NCBI RefSeq assembly: GCF_900636825.1
Contig: NZ_LR134318.1
Coordinates: 2,451,501-2,515,500, forward strand
DNA length: 64,000 nt
Source of the DNA: Pseudomonas fluorescens
GTDB taxonomy: Bacteria > Pseudomonadota > Gammaproteobacteria > Pseudomonadales > Pseudomonadaceae
Direction of reading: 5' to 3'
Shown: positions 42,145 through 51,100 of the stretch, piece by piece
How positions within the stretch are numbered: position 1 is the stretch's first letter
Layout of the letters: every line of letters starts with the position of its first letter
Notes under the pieces: generated by a model
Database searches by the model: none
Told to the model about the DNA's origin: nothing
The model's input: only the letters and a program-made list of their open reading frames with translations
Made by a program: the position numbers and the translations under genes

Positions 42145-43137
42145 ATGCATCTGGTTCAATTCGAATTAAGCAACCGCGAACGCCGCGTCGGCGTGGTCGA
42201 CAACGGTCAGGTCCGTGAAGTCCAGGACGCCCGCAGCGTGCGCGATCTGGCACTGGCAGCCATCGAAGCCGGCAACACCCTCGAGCAGCAAGTGCAGACA
42301 CTCGGCCTCGGCATCAGCCACGACTACGCCGAACTGCTCGCGCAACTGCGCATCCTGCCGCCGCTCGATCACCCGGACCCGGCGCACATGCTGGTCAGCG
42401 GCACCGGCCTGACGCACCTGGGCAGCGCTTCGGCGCGGGACAAAATGCACCAGCAGGCCGGCGACGAAGCGGCGATGACCGACACCATGCGCATCTTCAA
42501 ATGGGGCGTGGAGGGCGGCAAACCGGCGGCGGGGCTGGCCGGTGTGCAGCCAGAATGGTTCTACAAAGGCGACGGCAGCATCGTCGTGCGTCCGGGGCAA
42601 CCGTTCCCGCTGCCGCCGTTCGCCGAAGACGCCGGTGAAGAGCCGGAAATGGCTGGCCTGTACATCATCGGCAACGACGGCAAGCCTTATCGCCTCGGTT
42701 TCGCAGTGGGCAACGAGTTCTCCGACCACGTCATGGAACGCAAGAATTACCTGTACCTTGCGCACTCGAAATTGCGCAGTTGCAGTTATGGTCCGGAACT
42801 TCGCACCGGTGAATTGCCTCAACACCTTGCCGGCACCAGTCGAATCCTGCGTGACGGCGAAGTGCTCTGGCAGAACGAGTTCCTCAGCGGCGAGGCCAAC
42901 ATGTGCCACAGCCTGGCGAACCTCGAATACCACCACTTCAAGTACAGTCAGTTCCTGCGTCCGGGCGACGTGCATATTCATTTCTTCGGCACTGCGACCC
43001 TGTCGTTTGCCGATGGCATCCGCACCCAGCCGGGCGACACCTTCGAGATCAGCCAGGCCGACTTCGGCGCACCGCTGGTCAACGGCATCGTCCCGGTTCC
43101 GGCGGCTTTTGAACCGGACAGCATCGGCACCCTTTAA
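42145..43137 (+). CDS. FAH-family AraD1-like protein, probable 2-keto-3-deoxypentonate dehydratase
   Basis: 330 residues. The N-terminal cap is followed by the fumarylacetoacetase-like fold ('VSGTGLTHLGSASARDKMHQ', 'EPEMAGLYIIGNDGKPYRLG', 'GNEFSDHVMERKNYLYLAHS'). Acidic metal ligands are present (E-x-E in 'EEPEM', and 'FSDHVME'). In non-phosphorylated pentose pathways this class converts 2-keto-3-deoxypentonate to 2-oxoglutarate semialdehyde. It has a strong ribosome site (GGAGAGG) and is followed nine bases later by the semialdehyde dehydrogenase. Confidence 0.87.
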   Translation: MHLVQFELSNRERRVGVVDNGQVREVQDARSVRDLALAAIEAGNTLEQQVQTLGLGISHDYAELLAQLRILPPLDHPDPAHMLVSGTGLTHLGSASARDKMHQQAGDEAAMTDTMRIFKWGVEGGKPAAGLAGVQPEWFYKGDGSIVVRPGQPFPLPPFAEDAGEEPEMAGLYIIGNDGKPYRLGFAVGNEFSDHVMERKNYLYLAHSKLRSCSYGPELRTGELPQHLAGTSRILRDGEVLWQNEFLSGEANMCHSLANLEYHHFKYSQFLRPGDVHIHFFGTATLSFADGIRTQPGDTFEISQADFGAPLVNGIVPVPAAFEPDSIGTL

Positions 43138-43146
43138 GGAGATCCC

Positions 43147-44727
43147 ATGACTCAGATTCTCGGTCACAACTACATCGGCGGTCAGCGCAGCGCGGCTGGC
43201 ACGGTCAAATTGCACTCGGTCGACGCCAGCACGGGCGAAGCCCTGCCGCACGACTTCACTCAGGCCACGGCGGAAGAAGTCGACGCCGCCGCCAAAGCCG
43301 CCGCTGCGGCTTACCCGACTTACCGCAGCCTCAGCGCCGAACGTCGCGCGCAATTCCTCGACGCGGTTGCCGATGAACTCGACGCCCTCGGCGATGACTT
43401 CGTTGCCGTGGTCTGCCGCGAAACCGCGCTGCCGGCCGGGCGCATCCAGGGCGAACGCGGTCGTACCAGCGGGCAAATGCGTCTGTTCGCCAAGGTCCTG
43501 CGTCGCGGTGACTTCTATGGCGCACGCATCGATCAGGCACTGCCGGATCGCCAGCCGCTGCCACGTCCGGATCTGCGCCAATACCGCATCGGCCTAGGCC
43601 CGGTCGCCGTGTTTGGCGCGAGCAATTTCCCGCTGGCGTTTTCCACCGCTGGCGGCGATACCGCTGCGGCACTGGCCGCCGGTTGCCCGGTAGTATTCAA
43701 GGCTCACAGCGGCCATATGGCCACCGCTGAGCTGGTCGCCGACGCAATCATTCGCGCCGCAGAAAAAACCGCCATGCCGGCGGGCGTGTTCAACATGATC
43801 TACGGTGGCGGCGTCGGCGAGTGGCTGGTCAAGCATCCGGCAATCCAGGCGGTCGGCTTTACCGGTTCGCTCAAGGGTGGTCGCGCACTATGCGACATGG
43901 CCGCTGCGCGCCCGCAACCGATCCCGGTGTTCGCCGAAATGTCGAGCATCAACCCGGTGATCGTGCTGCCGCAAGCGCTCGCTGCACGTTCGGAAACTGT
44001 TGCCCGCGATCTCACCGCTTCGGTGGTGCAGGGTTGCGGTCAGTTCTGTACCAATCCGGGTCTGGTGATCGGCATTCGCTCACCGCAGTTCAGCGCATTC
44101 GTGCAACAGGTTGCCGCCGCGATTGGCGATCAACCGGCGCAAACCATGCTCAATGCCGGCACCCTCGGCAGCTATGGCAAAGGTCTGGAAAAACTCCTGA
44201 CGCATTCGGGCATCGAGCATCTGGCCGGCAATCCGCAGCAGGGCAACCAGGCGCAGCCGCAGTTGTTCAAGGCTGATGCCAGCCTGTTGATCAACGGCGA
44301 CGAAGTGCTGCAGGAAGAAGTCTTCGGTCCGACTACGGTCATCGTGGAAGTGGCCGATCAGGCACAACTGAGCGCAGCGCTGCACGGCCTGCACGGTCAA
44401 TTGACCGCGACGATCATCGGTGAGCCGGCTGATTTCGAGCAATTCGCCGAACTGACGCCGCTGCTGGAACAAAAGGTCGGGCGCATTCTGCTCAATGGTT
44501 ATCCGACCGGTGTCGAAGTGTGCGATTCGATGGTGCATGGCGGGCCATACCCGGCGACGTCCGATGCGCGCGGCACTTCGGTGGGCACGCTGGCGATCGA
44601 TCGCTTCCTGCGCCCGGTGTGCTTCCAGAACTACCCGGACAGCTTGCTGCCCGAGCCGCTGAAAAACGCCAACCCGTTGCGTATCCAGCGTCTGGTGGAT
44701 GGCAAGCCATCGCGTGACGCGATCTAA
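43147..44727 (+). CDS. 2-oxoglutarate semialdehyde dehydrogenase (NADP+-type, long ALDH)
   Basis: 526 residues, longer than standard ALDHs and typical of alpha-ketoglutaric semialdehyde dehydrogenase. 'GPVAVFGASNFPLAFSTAGG' starts the cofactor fold, 'VGFTGSLKGGRALCDMAAAR' is the NADP region, the base is in 'PIPVFAEMSSINPVIVLP', and the catalytic cysteine is C301 in 'GCGQFCTNPGLV'. It yields 2-oxoglutarate, completing the pentonate route into the citric acid cycle. AAGGAG lies seven bases before the start. Confidence 0.92.
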   Translation: MTQILGHNYIGGQRSAAGTVKLHSVDASTGEALPHDFTQATAEEVDAAAKAAAAAYPTYRSLSAERRAQFLDAVADELDALGDDFVAVVCRETALPAGRIQGERGRTSGQMRLFAKVLRRGDFYGARIDQALPDRQPLPRPDLRQYRIGLGPVAVFGASNFPLAFSTAGGDTAAALAAGCPVVFKAHSGHMATAELVADAIIRAAEKTAMPAGVFNMIYGGGVGEWLVKHPAIQAVGFTGSLKGGRALCDMAAARPQPIPVFAEMSSINPVIVLPQALAARSETVARDLTASVVQGCGQFCTNPGLVIGIRSPQFSAFVQQVAAAIGDQPAQTMLNAGTLGSYGKGLEKLLTHSGIEHLAGNPQQGNQAQPQLFKADASLLINGDEVLQEEVFGPTTVIVEVADQAQLSAALHGLHGQLTATIIGEPADFEQFAELTPLLEQKVGRILLNGYPTGVEVCDSMVHGGPYPATSDARGTSVGTLAIDRFLRPVCFQNYPDSLLPEPLKNANPLRIQRLVDGKPSRDAI

Positions 44728-44745
44728 CCAGCAGCGCAATCCCTG

Positions 44746-44830
44746 TGTAGGAGCTGCCGAAGGCTGCGATCTTTTGATCTTGTTGTTAAAAGCAAAAATC
44801 AAAAGATCGCAGCCTTCGGCAGCTCCTGCA
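44746..44830. repeat. REPIN-type inverted repeat, family B
   Basis: Arms gtaggagctgccgaaggctg with perfect inner gatcttttgat/atcaaaagatc. It is between the semialdehyde dehydrogenase and a small gene. Confidence 0.88.
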
Positions 44831-44890
44831 CAAGGGGCAGGGCGCCATGAGCTATCATTGGCCCTTTCCCCCCTAGAAAGACTGTTTGCC

Positions 44891-45202
44891 ATGACTGCCC
44901 AAACCCTTCTCAACGCCCTCGAACACTGCGGTATGGTCGAAATCGATGGCCTGCACGCCTTCGAATTCGCCCTCGACGAGGACGATAACCTGCACATTGA
45001 ATGCATCGTTGGCCGTGAAGCGAAGTTCTGGGAATTTACCCCGGCGCAGGTCGCGGCGGCGACGTTCGATGAGACGCTGCAGAGCTGGCTGATCGTCGGT
45101 TACGCCAGTGATACCAAGACCACGGGCGAACATCGCCTGGTGTGTCTCGGCGGCATAGTCAGCAGCAGCGACGACGAGGATGACAATAATGAAAATGCGT
45201 AA
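44891..45202 (+). CDS. Small acidic protein of unknown function (DUF5629-like)
   Basis: 103 residues from the ATG at 44891 (MTAQTLLNALEHCGMVEIDG); upstream in-frame sequence is REP DNA. The protein is acidic and soluble, with 'FEFALDEDDNLHIECIVGRE' and a C-terminal SSDDEDDNNENA tail. I recall similar short proteins in other Pseudomonas grouped as DUF5629, but cannot verify this. Its 3' end overlaps the lactonase-like gene start by 14 bp, so the two are probably co-translated. Confidence 0.75.
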   Translation: MTAQTLLNALEHCGMVEIDGLHAFEFALDEDDNLHIECIVGREAKFWEFTPAQVAAATFDETLQSWLIVGYASDTKTTGEHRLVCLGGIVSSSDDEDDNNENA

Positions 45203-46364
45203 CTTCTGGCCTTTGCTGATGGCCGGCAGCGTCGGCGCGATGGGCCTTTCCAGCGCCTCTGCCGAAACCCTCCAATTGCTGGTCGGTTCCTACACTGCCG
45301 GCACCAGCGAAGGCATCTACCGCATGCAGTTCGACAGCGCCACCGGCCAGATCGACGCCAAGCCGCTGCAAGTGGTCAAGACCGAAAACCCTTCGTGGCT
45401 GACCCTCTCGAAAGACCAGAAGCGCTTGTTCGTGGTCAACGAAAACGGCCCGGGCCAGACTGACCCGGTCGGTCGTGTCAGCAGCTTCGCCATCGACCCG
45501 AAGACCCACGCCCTGAGCCTGATCAATCAAGTCCAGAGCCTGGGCAACGAGCCGACCCATTCAAGTCTCAGCGCTGACGCCAAACACCTGTTCGTCAGCA
45601 ACTATTCGGTGATGGAAGATCCGGGCGGCACTTTGGCGGTATTGCCGGTCGATGCCGACGGCCAGTTGAAACCGGTGGTGCAGATGAGCGCGCACCCGGC
45701 CAGTCGGGTCAACCCTGAGCGTCAGGCTTCCAATCACGTGCACTCGACGGTGTCCTCGCCGGACGGCCGCTTCATGTTCTCCAACGATCTGGGCGCGGAT
45801 AAGGTTTTCATCTATCAATACGATCCGAAGGCCAACCCGGACTTGCCGCTGACCCCGGCGAAAACCGCCTCGGTAACGTTGCCGGCCGGCAGTGGCCCGC
45901 GTCATCTGCTGTTCAGTGCTGACGGCAAGCATGCCTGGCTGACCATGGAAATGAGCGCGCAAGTTGCGGTATTCGACTACAACGACGGCGTGCTGACCCA
46001 GACTCAACTGGTCGATCTCGCGGCGGGCCAGCCGACCTCGGACAAGGCGGGCGCGGCGTTGCACGCCTCGGCGGATGGCAAGTTCCTCTACGTGAGCAAT
46101 CGGGGCACGGCCAATCAGCTCGTCGTTTTCAGCATTGACCCGGCGACCGCTCAGCTCAAGGAGCTGCAAAAGCGTTCGGTGGAAGGGGATCATCCGCGCG
46201 AGTTTGCCCTCGATCCGAGCGGCAAGTTCGTCTTGATCGCCAACCAGAAGAGCAACCAGATTGTCGTCGTCGAGCGTGACGCCAAGACCGGTCTGCTCGG
46301 CAAAACCGTGCAAAAACTGCCGATGGACGCGCCGAGCGACCTCAAGTTTCTAGTGCGACAATAA
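45189..46364 (+). CDS. Secreted lactonase-like seven-bladed beta-propeller (6-phosphogluconolactonase/YbhE fold)
   Basis: 391 residues from the ATG at 45189 with GAGGA eight bases upstream. Residues 1-25 form a signal peptide ending 'SSASA'. Blade repeats include 'ENPSWLTLSKDQKRLFVVNE', 'NHVHSTVSSPDGRFMFSNDL' and 'GAALHASADGKFLYVSNRGT', with 'GDHPREFALDPSGKFVLIAN' at the end. These are the lactonase PF10282 pattern, but cytoplasmic Pgl lacks a signal peptide, so this periplasmic form probably acts on another lactone. The location after a pentonate pathway fits hydrolysis of sugar lactones in the periplasm; unproven. Confidence 0.88.
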   Translation: MKMRNFWPLLMAGSVGAMGLSSASAETLQLLVGSYTAGTSEGIYRMQFDSATGQIDAKPLQVVKTENPSWLTLSKDQKRLFVVNENGPGQTDPVGRVSSFAIDPKTHALSLINQVQSLGNEPTHSSLSADAKHLFVSNYSVMEDPGGTLAVLPVDADGQLKPVVQMSAHPASRVNPERQASNHVHSTVSSPDGRFMFSNDLGADKVFIYQYDPKANPDLPLTPAKTASVTLPAGSGPRHLLFSADGKHAWLTMEMSAQVAVFDYNDGVLTQTQLVDLAAGQPTSDKAGAALHASADGKFLYVSNRGTANQLVVFSIDPATAQLKELQKRSVEGDHPREFALDPSGKFVLIANQKSNQIVVVERDAKTGLLGKTVQKLPMDAPSDLKFLVRQ

Positions 46365-46368
46365 GCCA

Positions 46369-46391
46369 CAGGCCCCGGCGCACGGGGCCTG
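46369..46391 (+). terminator. Hairpin after the lactonase-like gene
   Basis: The stem AGGCCCCG/CGGGGCCT lies directly after the stop, followed by a weakly T-rich stretch. Probable transcript end. Confidence 0.6.
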
Positions 46392-46520
46392 CATCATTGT
46401 ATTAATTACACTGATAACGGCTAATGCTACAAAAGATTTCAAGCGAGCAGCCCTCGAGCGTTACGTTTGTTTCACGGCCCAACCGGGCAAACCAACCAAA
46501 CGAACACGAGGGTTACCGCC

Positions 46521-46700
46521 ATGAACTTCAATCTCTTCTCCGTAATCGCCGCTTCCGCCATCTCCGCCACCGTGGTATTGCCAGCCAGTGCCAACGTCGA
46601 AATCGCCAGCAAAAAATCCCATGCCCAGAGCTACACCCAGAAATACCTCCAACAAAGCGCCAACTTCTATGCCGCGCTGGATCACAAAACCCAAGCCTGA
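46521..46700 (+). CDS. Small secreted protein of unknown function
   Basis: 59 residues from the ATG at 46521 (MNFNLFSVIAASAISATVVL). A signal peptide is likely cleaved after 'LPASA', leaving a mature peptide of about 35 residues rich in Gln, Ser and Lys ('NVEIASKKSHAQSYTQKYLQ'). GAGG lies upstream. It stands alone between a terminator and a REPIN. No family recognised. Confidence 0.65.
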   Translation: MNFNLFSVIAASAISATVVLPASANVEIASKKSHAQSYTQKYLQQSANFYAALDHKTQA

Positions 46701-46712
46701 GCACACCGTTCC

Positions 46713-46820
46713 CCTGTAGGAGCTGCCGAAGGCTCGGGCCGCGTTCGGACGATCTTTTGATCTTGTTTTTCAAAATCAAAAGATCGTCCGAACGCGGCCC
46801 GAGCCTTCGGCAGCTCCTAC
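46713..46820. repeat. Long REPIN-type inverted repeat, family B extended
   Basis: Arms include the extra gctcgggccgcgttcggacg segment on both sides, so this 108 bp hairpin is the symmetric form of the hybrid at 17191. It is the longest near-perfect palindrome in the window. Confidence 0.88.
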
Positions 46821-46978
46821 GCGCGTGCGCGTTCTGCTCTCATAGGTTTTCTCTCGCTAGCAAATAGAGCGGCTAAATAATCAACGAAGCTGATGTTTAC
46901 TATGGCAAACCCTGAGTGGTTGGCGCGGCTTTTTTGATTGATTCTGTGGGCATCGAAGCTTGCCCACGGGAGAACACC

Positions 46979-47191
46979 ATGGCCAGCGCAATCCTCACTT
47001 CCGCCAAACGCGGCGCCTACCTGGCCATCGGTCTGTACCTGGCCGTGGTGCTGATCGTCAGCATCGGCGCGCAGATGGAGCACAACTTCGACGCTCCGAT
47101 CGACGTCGCCCACCCAGGCATTCAGTTCGAACTGCGCTCGCAAAGCGTAATGGTCGATCGGGCTGAACTCGCGGGAGTCGGCGGCGCATGA
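46979..47191 (+). CDS. Small single-pass membrane protein of unknown function
   Basis: 70 residues from the ATG at 46979 with GGGAGA upstream. One transmembrane helix (about 14-32, 'YLAIGLYLAVVLIVSIGAQM'), then a short exposed tail 'DAPIDVAHPGIQFELRSQSV'. The stop overlaps the start of the next, frameshifted gene (ATGA), so they form a small operon. No family recognised. Confidence 0.65.
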   Translation: MASAILTSAKRGAYLAIGLYLAVVLIVSIGAQMEHNFDAPIDVAHPGIQFELRSQSVMVDRAELAGVGGA

Positions 47192-47446
47192 AAGGTTACC
47201 GACTCTGGGTCATCGCCAGCCTTGCGCTGATGACCAACGGCGCGTCATTGCTGGGATTTTGGTCAAGGCTCGGTGGGCGGCCTGGCCCGGGCCATAGAGG
47301 CGAATCACAGCATCGCACATAACATCGAACGGGCGAACACGCTGGGGCTGCTGGCCGGCAATCCACCCGCCAGGATAGCCGTCGATTTTCTCGGCCCGTT
47401 TGAAGTGGATTGCATGGCGCTCGGCATGTGCCGGGCATTGGCATGA
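47188..47446 (+). pseudogene. Frameshifted small membrane/secreted gene
   Basis: The ATG at 47188 reads MKGYRLWVIASLALMTNGAS, a signal-like helix, through 'LLGF', then a run of four T (about 47260) shifts the frame and it ends after 44 codons. In the +1 frame the rest reads smoothly: 'GQGSVGGLARAIEANHSIAH', 'NIERANTLGLLAGNPPARIA', 'VDFLGPFEVDCMALGMCRAL' and A, to a stop at 47446. One extra T would account for it. The intact product would be about 85 residues. A base-calling error is possible. No family recognised. Confidence 0.6.
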
Positions 47447-47449
47447 GCC

Positions 47450-47506
47450 CTGTAGGCGCTGCCGAAGGCTCGGGCCGCCTTCGGACGATCTTTTGATTTT
47501 TTAATA
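47450..47506. repeat. Solo REP arm, family B extended
   Basis: One arm (gtaggcgctgccgaaggctc with ggacgatcttttgat) without a partner. Directly after it (47519-47548) is gatcgttcccacgctctgcg, part of another dispersed Pseudomonas repeat. Both precede the GST stop. Confidence 0.65.
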
Positions 47507-47561
47507 AACAAGATGCTTGATCGTTCCCACGCTCTGCGCTGGAGCGATCAGGCAAGTCGGG

Positions 47562-48158
47562 TCACTTCTTCATGATCGACGTGAACAGCTCGGACTCGAG
47601 GAACCGCTGCAACCACCCCTGCAAGCGAATATACGGCGTCTGCGCAAACCACTCGCGATCCACATGAGCAAACTGCCGGACGAACGGCAGCAGGGCGATG
47701 TCGGCGAGGCTCGGATGATCGGCCAGCAGATAATCGCGTCCTTCAAGCAGCTCATCCAGCTTCTGCAGAAATAGCGCCCCTTCAGCCCGATAAGCCTCCA
47801 TCGGCTGCTCAGGATAACGCTCGGCATACTTGTAACGATTCAACGCTATTTTGAAGATCTGATCGTTACCCTGTATCAGCTTCTCCATCCACAGCGCCGC
47901 AAAAGAATCGCTGCTCAGCAACCAGTCATCCGGATCATTCTGCGCCAACGCCCAGCGCATGATCTGCAGACTCTCATCGATCACCACACCATCCGCATTC
48001 AGCACCGGCACCGTGCCTTTGGGCGATAGCGTCAGCATTTGCGCCGGTTTGTTCTTGAGGCTGACCTCAACGATGTCCACCGCTACGCCCGAATAACGCA
48101 GCGCCATCCGCGCACGCATGGCGTACGGACAGCGGCGGAAGGAATACAGCGTGTTCAT
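47562..48158 (-). CDS. Glutathione S-transferase family protein
   Basis: 198 residues. The thioredoxin-like half has 'LYSFRRCPYAMRARMALRYS', with a Cys-Pro-Tyr motif at the N-terminus as in omega/beta-type enzymes, and 'SPKGTVPVLNADGVVIDESL' with the cis-proline and glutathione-binding E-S. The all-helical half follows ('YLLADHPSLADIALLPFVRQ'). The start overlaps the sbcC stop by four bases, so it may be co-transcribed with sbcDC. The substrate is unknown. Confidence 0.9.
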   Translation of the reverse strand: MNTLYSFRRCPYAMRARMALRYSGVAVDIVEVSLKNKPAQMLTLSPKGTVPVLNADGVVIDESLQIMRWALAQNDPDDWLLSSDSFAALWMEKLIQGNDQIFKIALNRYKYAERYPEQPMEAYRAEGALFLQKLDELLEGRDYLLADHPSLADIALLPFVRQFAHVDREWFAQTPYIRLQGWLQRFLESELFTSIMKK

Positions 48159-51100
48159 TTCACCTCCAGCGTGCTCAAACCGTTGCCCAGACGTTGCACC
48201 TGAATCTGCACGGGAATTCGTTCGTGCATTTCCTGCACGTGAGAAATCACCGCGACCTTGCGGCCTTGGGCCTGCAAGCCATCGAGGGCATCCATCGCCA
48301 GTTGCAGCGACTCCGGATCAAGGCTGCCAAAGCCTTCGTCGATAAACAGTGACTCGATCTTCAGCGTGCTCGAGGCCATCGATGCCAGACCCAATGCCAA
48401 GGCCAGCGACACCAGGAACGTCTCGCCGCCCGACAGCGAATGCACCGAGCGCAATTCGTCGCCCATTTCCGTGTCCATCACCAACAAACCCAGCATGCTG
48501 CCGCCGCGTTTCAGGCGATAGCGTTTGACCAGTTGACGCAGCTGCACGTTGGCGTGATGCACCAGCAGATCGAGGTTGTAGGCCTGAGCGATCTTGCGGA
48601 AGGTGTCGCCGGTGGCCGAGCCGATCAGGGCACTGAGCCGCGCCCAACGTTGATACTCGGCATAAGCCTCAGCGATCTGCTGCGCCAATGCCTGATTGGC
48701 ATTTTGCCGGCGCTGGTCCTCGACCTGCTCGGCGCGCAGTTCAGCACATTGCTGCTCACTGACGGCGAACTGGTTTTGCAGGTCGGCAAGGGCGCTGGCC
48801 AATTGTTCGGCATCAAGGTTGCCGTTGTGCTGCGCCTGATGATCGAGCAGACGCTGGTCGCGTTCTTGCACTAACACCTGAGCCTGTTCGATGGCTTTTT
48901 CGTTGTGCTGCAAACGCTGGCGCAGCTCGGTGAGTTGCGCATCGTCGACCTTCAGTAGCGATTCAAGACCTTGATCATCCAGCTCCGGATGACGGCTGCG
49001 CCAGTCGGCAAGCTTGCCGTGCAGGTCCTGATCTTCGGTTTGCAGCGCTTGCAAGCGTTCCTGCTGCGCCTTGAGTTCAGCACCGATCTGGACGAGTTGC
49101 GTCCGCACACTTTGCAGTTCTTGCGCGGTGCTGGCTTCGCTGCCGCGCGCCTGTTCGACCGCGTGTTCGAGCTGCTGCTGCCATTGCTCGGCGCTGCTGT
49201 GTTCGCCGAGCAGTTGCGTGAGTTGCTGTTGGCAAGTCTGCTGCTGCTCGGTCAGTGCGTTGAGTTGCGCTTGGGCGCTGTGCAACTGCTGCGCACGGGT
49301 CTGCTGACGGTCCTGTTGCTTTTCCAGCGTCTGCTGGCGCTGCAGTTGTTCGGCTTGTTCTTCCTTGTGCTGATCGAGCTGAGCCAGACGCTCGGCGATC
49401 TGCCGATCAAGTTGCATGAAGGTTGCGGCCGGTTCATGCCGCAATGCTTCGAGGGTGTCAGCGGGCAATAGACTGGCGAACGCGGCGAGTTCTTCGTCGA
49501 GACGCTGACGGTCGCTGCTCAGTTCGCGCTGCTGGTTGCTCAATTGCTGCGTGGCTTGCTGATGCGCGGTTTCCGCCTGGCGCAGTTGCTGGGTCAGGCG
49601 CGCGGCTTCCTGTTGCAGGGTGAGCAGGGCGCTCTGGCGCTGCTCGTCCTGGCTGATGCTCTGGTTCAGTTGCTCGTTTTGCCGGGTCAGCCAGGCGTCG
49701 CGCTTGTCCGCGTCCTGATTGAGCAACTGCGCTGCCAGCGGATGCGCCTCGAGGCTCGGCGCCAAGGCTCGTTGCTGCTCTGCCACTTGCTCCTGTTGCT
49801 GTAGCAGCTCTTTCTGCTGCGCGATCACGCCACCGACTTCGGCACGCAATTCGATGAGCTTTTCCTTGAGCTGATCGACAATCTGCTGTGCGTTGGCCTG
49901 CTCGCTTTCATCGTGGCGCCCGAGGCTTTGCAGCAGCGCTTCGGGCTGATGATACGGATGCTCGTTGCTGCCGCAGACCGGGCAGGGCTGATCGTCCTGC
50001 AACTGCGCACGCAGCTCTTCGACACTGGCACTGCGCGCCAGACGCTGGCGCTCGAGCAACTCGCGGGTGACGTTGAGGGTTTGTTCGGCGACAGTCAGTT
50101 CGGCTTTGGTTTTGACGCCGTCCTGCGTCAAACGCTCGCGTTCCTGCTGGGCGCTGAGCTGGCGTTGTTGCAGTTCGGCGCTGCGCTTGTCGAGGTCCTG
50201 CTGAGCGGCCCACAAGCGCGACAGATCTTCGAACGCGCGCAGTTGCTTGCGGTTGTCTTGCAGAAGTGTGCCGAGAAGGCCGATCTGTTCGGCGACGGCA
50301 TCGGGCTCTGCATCAGCCTCCTTGAACAGCACTTCCAGTTGCTGTTTCTGCGCGGTCAGGGCTTGCGCGCTGCGAGCGGCGCTGTCTTCGAGGCTCGCCA
50401 GTTCCGTTTGGCCCTTATTCAAGCGATTGCCGATCAGCATCAGTTGTTGCAGGCGATCGCGATAGGCATTCCACGCATCGCTCAGCGGCGCCAGATGAGC
50501 GCTTTGCTCCAGCTCGCTGGCGATGCGCTGCAAGCGTTCGGCGGCCTCGCTCTGCTTTTCCTGCAAGGCCTGAATGGCATTCTGGCCGTCGTTGCAGGCT
50601 TGCTGCGCCGCGAGCTTGGTTTCGGCACTCTGTGCAACTTCCTTAACCAGACGAGCGAGGGTGCTCTGTTCCTCGAAGGCCTGACGCAACAGTGGCGAGT
50701 TCTCGCTTTGTCGTTGTTGCGCTTGACTCAGGGCGACTTTCGCGGTCTCGAGAGTTTGCTCCAGTTGCGTCTGGCGCTCGTTCAGTTCGGCGTGTTGTTG
50801 TGTGTGCGCGGTGATCTGCGCGGCCAACGGCGTCAGCAGCGTGTCGAGTTCGGTTTTGCGGGCGAACTGGTGCCGTTGCGGGGCCAGTTGCTCCAGTTGG
50901 CTCAGCTTGACCCGTTCGCCGGCCAGCGCTTGCCATTGCTGCTGCGCGCTGTGCAATTGCTCGGTGGCGGCTTGCTGCGAATCCTGCAACAGGCGCAAAT
51001 CCTTGAGCCAGCTGTGCTGTTGTTCGAGCTGTTTGAGCTGCGCCTGTTGCGCTTTCATTTGCTGCTGTGCGGCGGCGCAGCGCTCGTCCAGTTCGGCGCG

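Noticed and set aside
47519..47548. Possible tRNA-like or regulatory hairpin
   Set aside because: It is a fragment of a dispersed Pseudomonas repeat (gttcccacgctctgcg) and lacks tRNA features.
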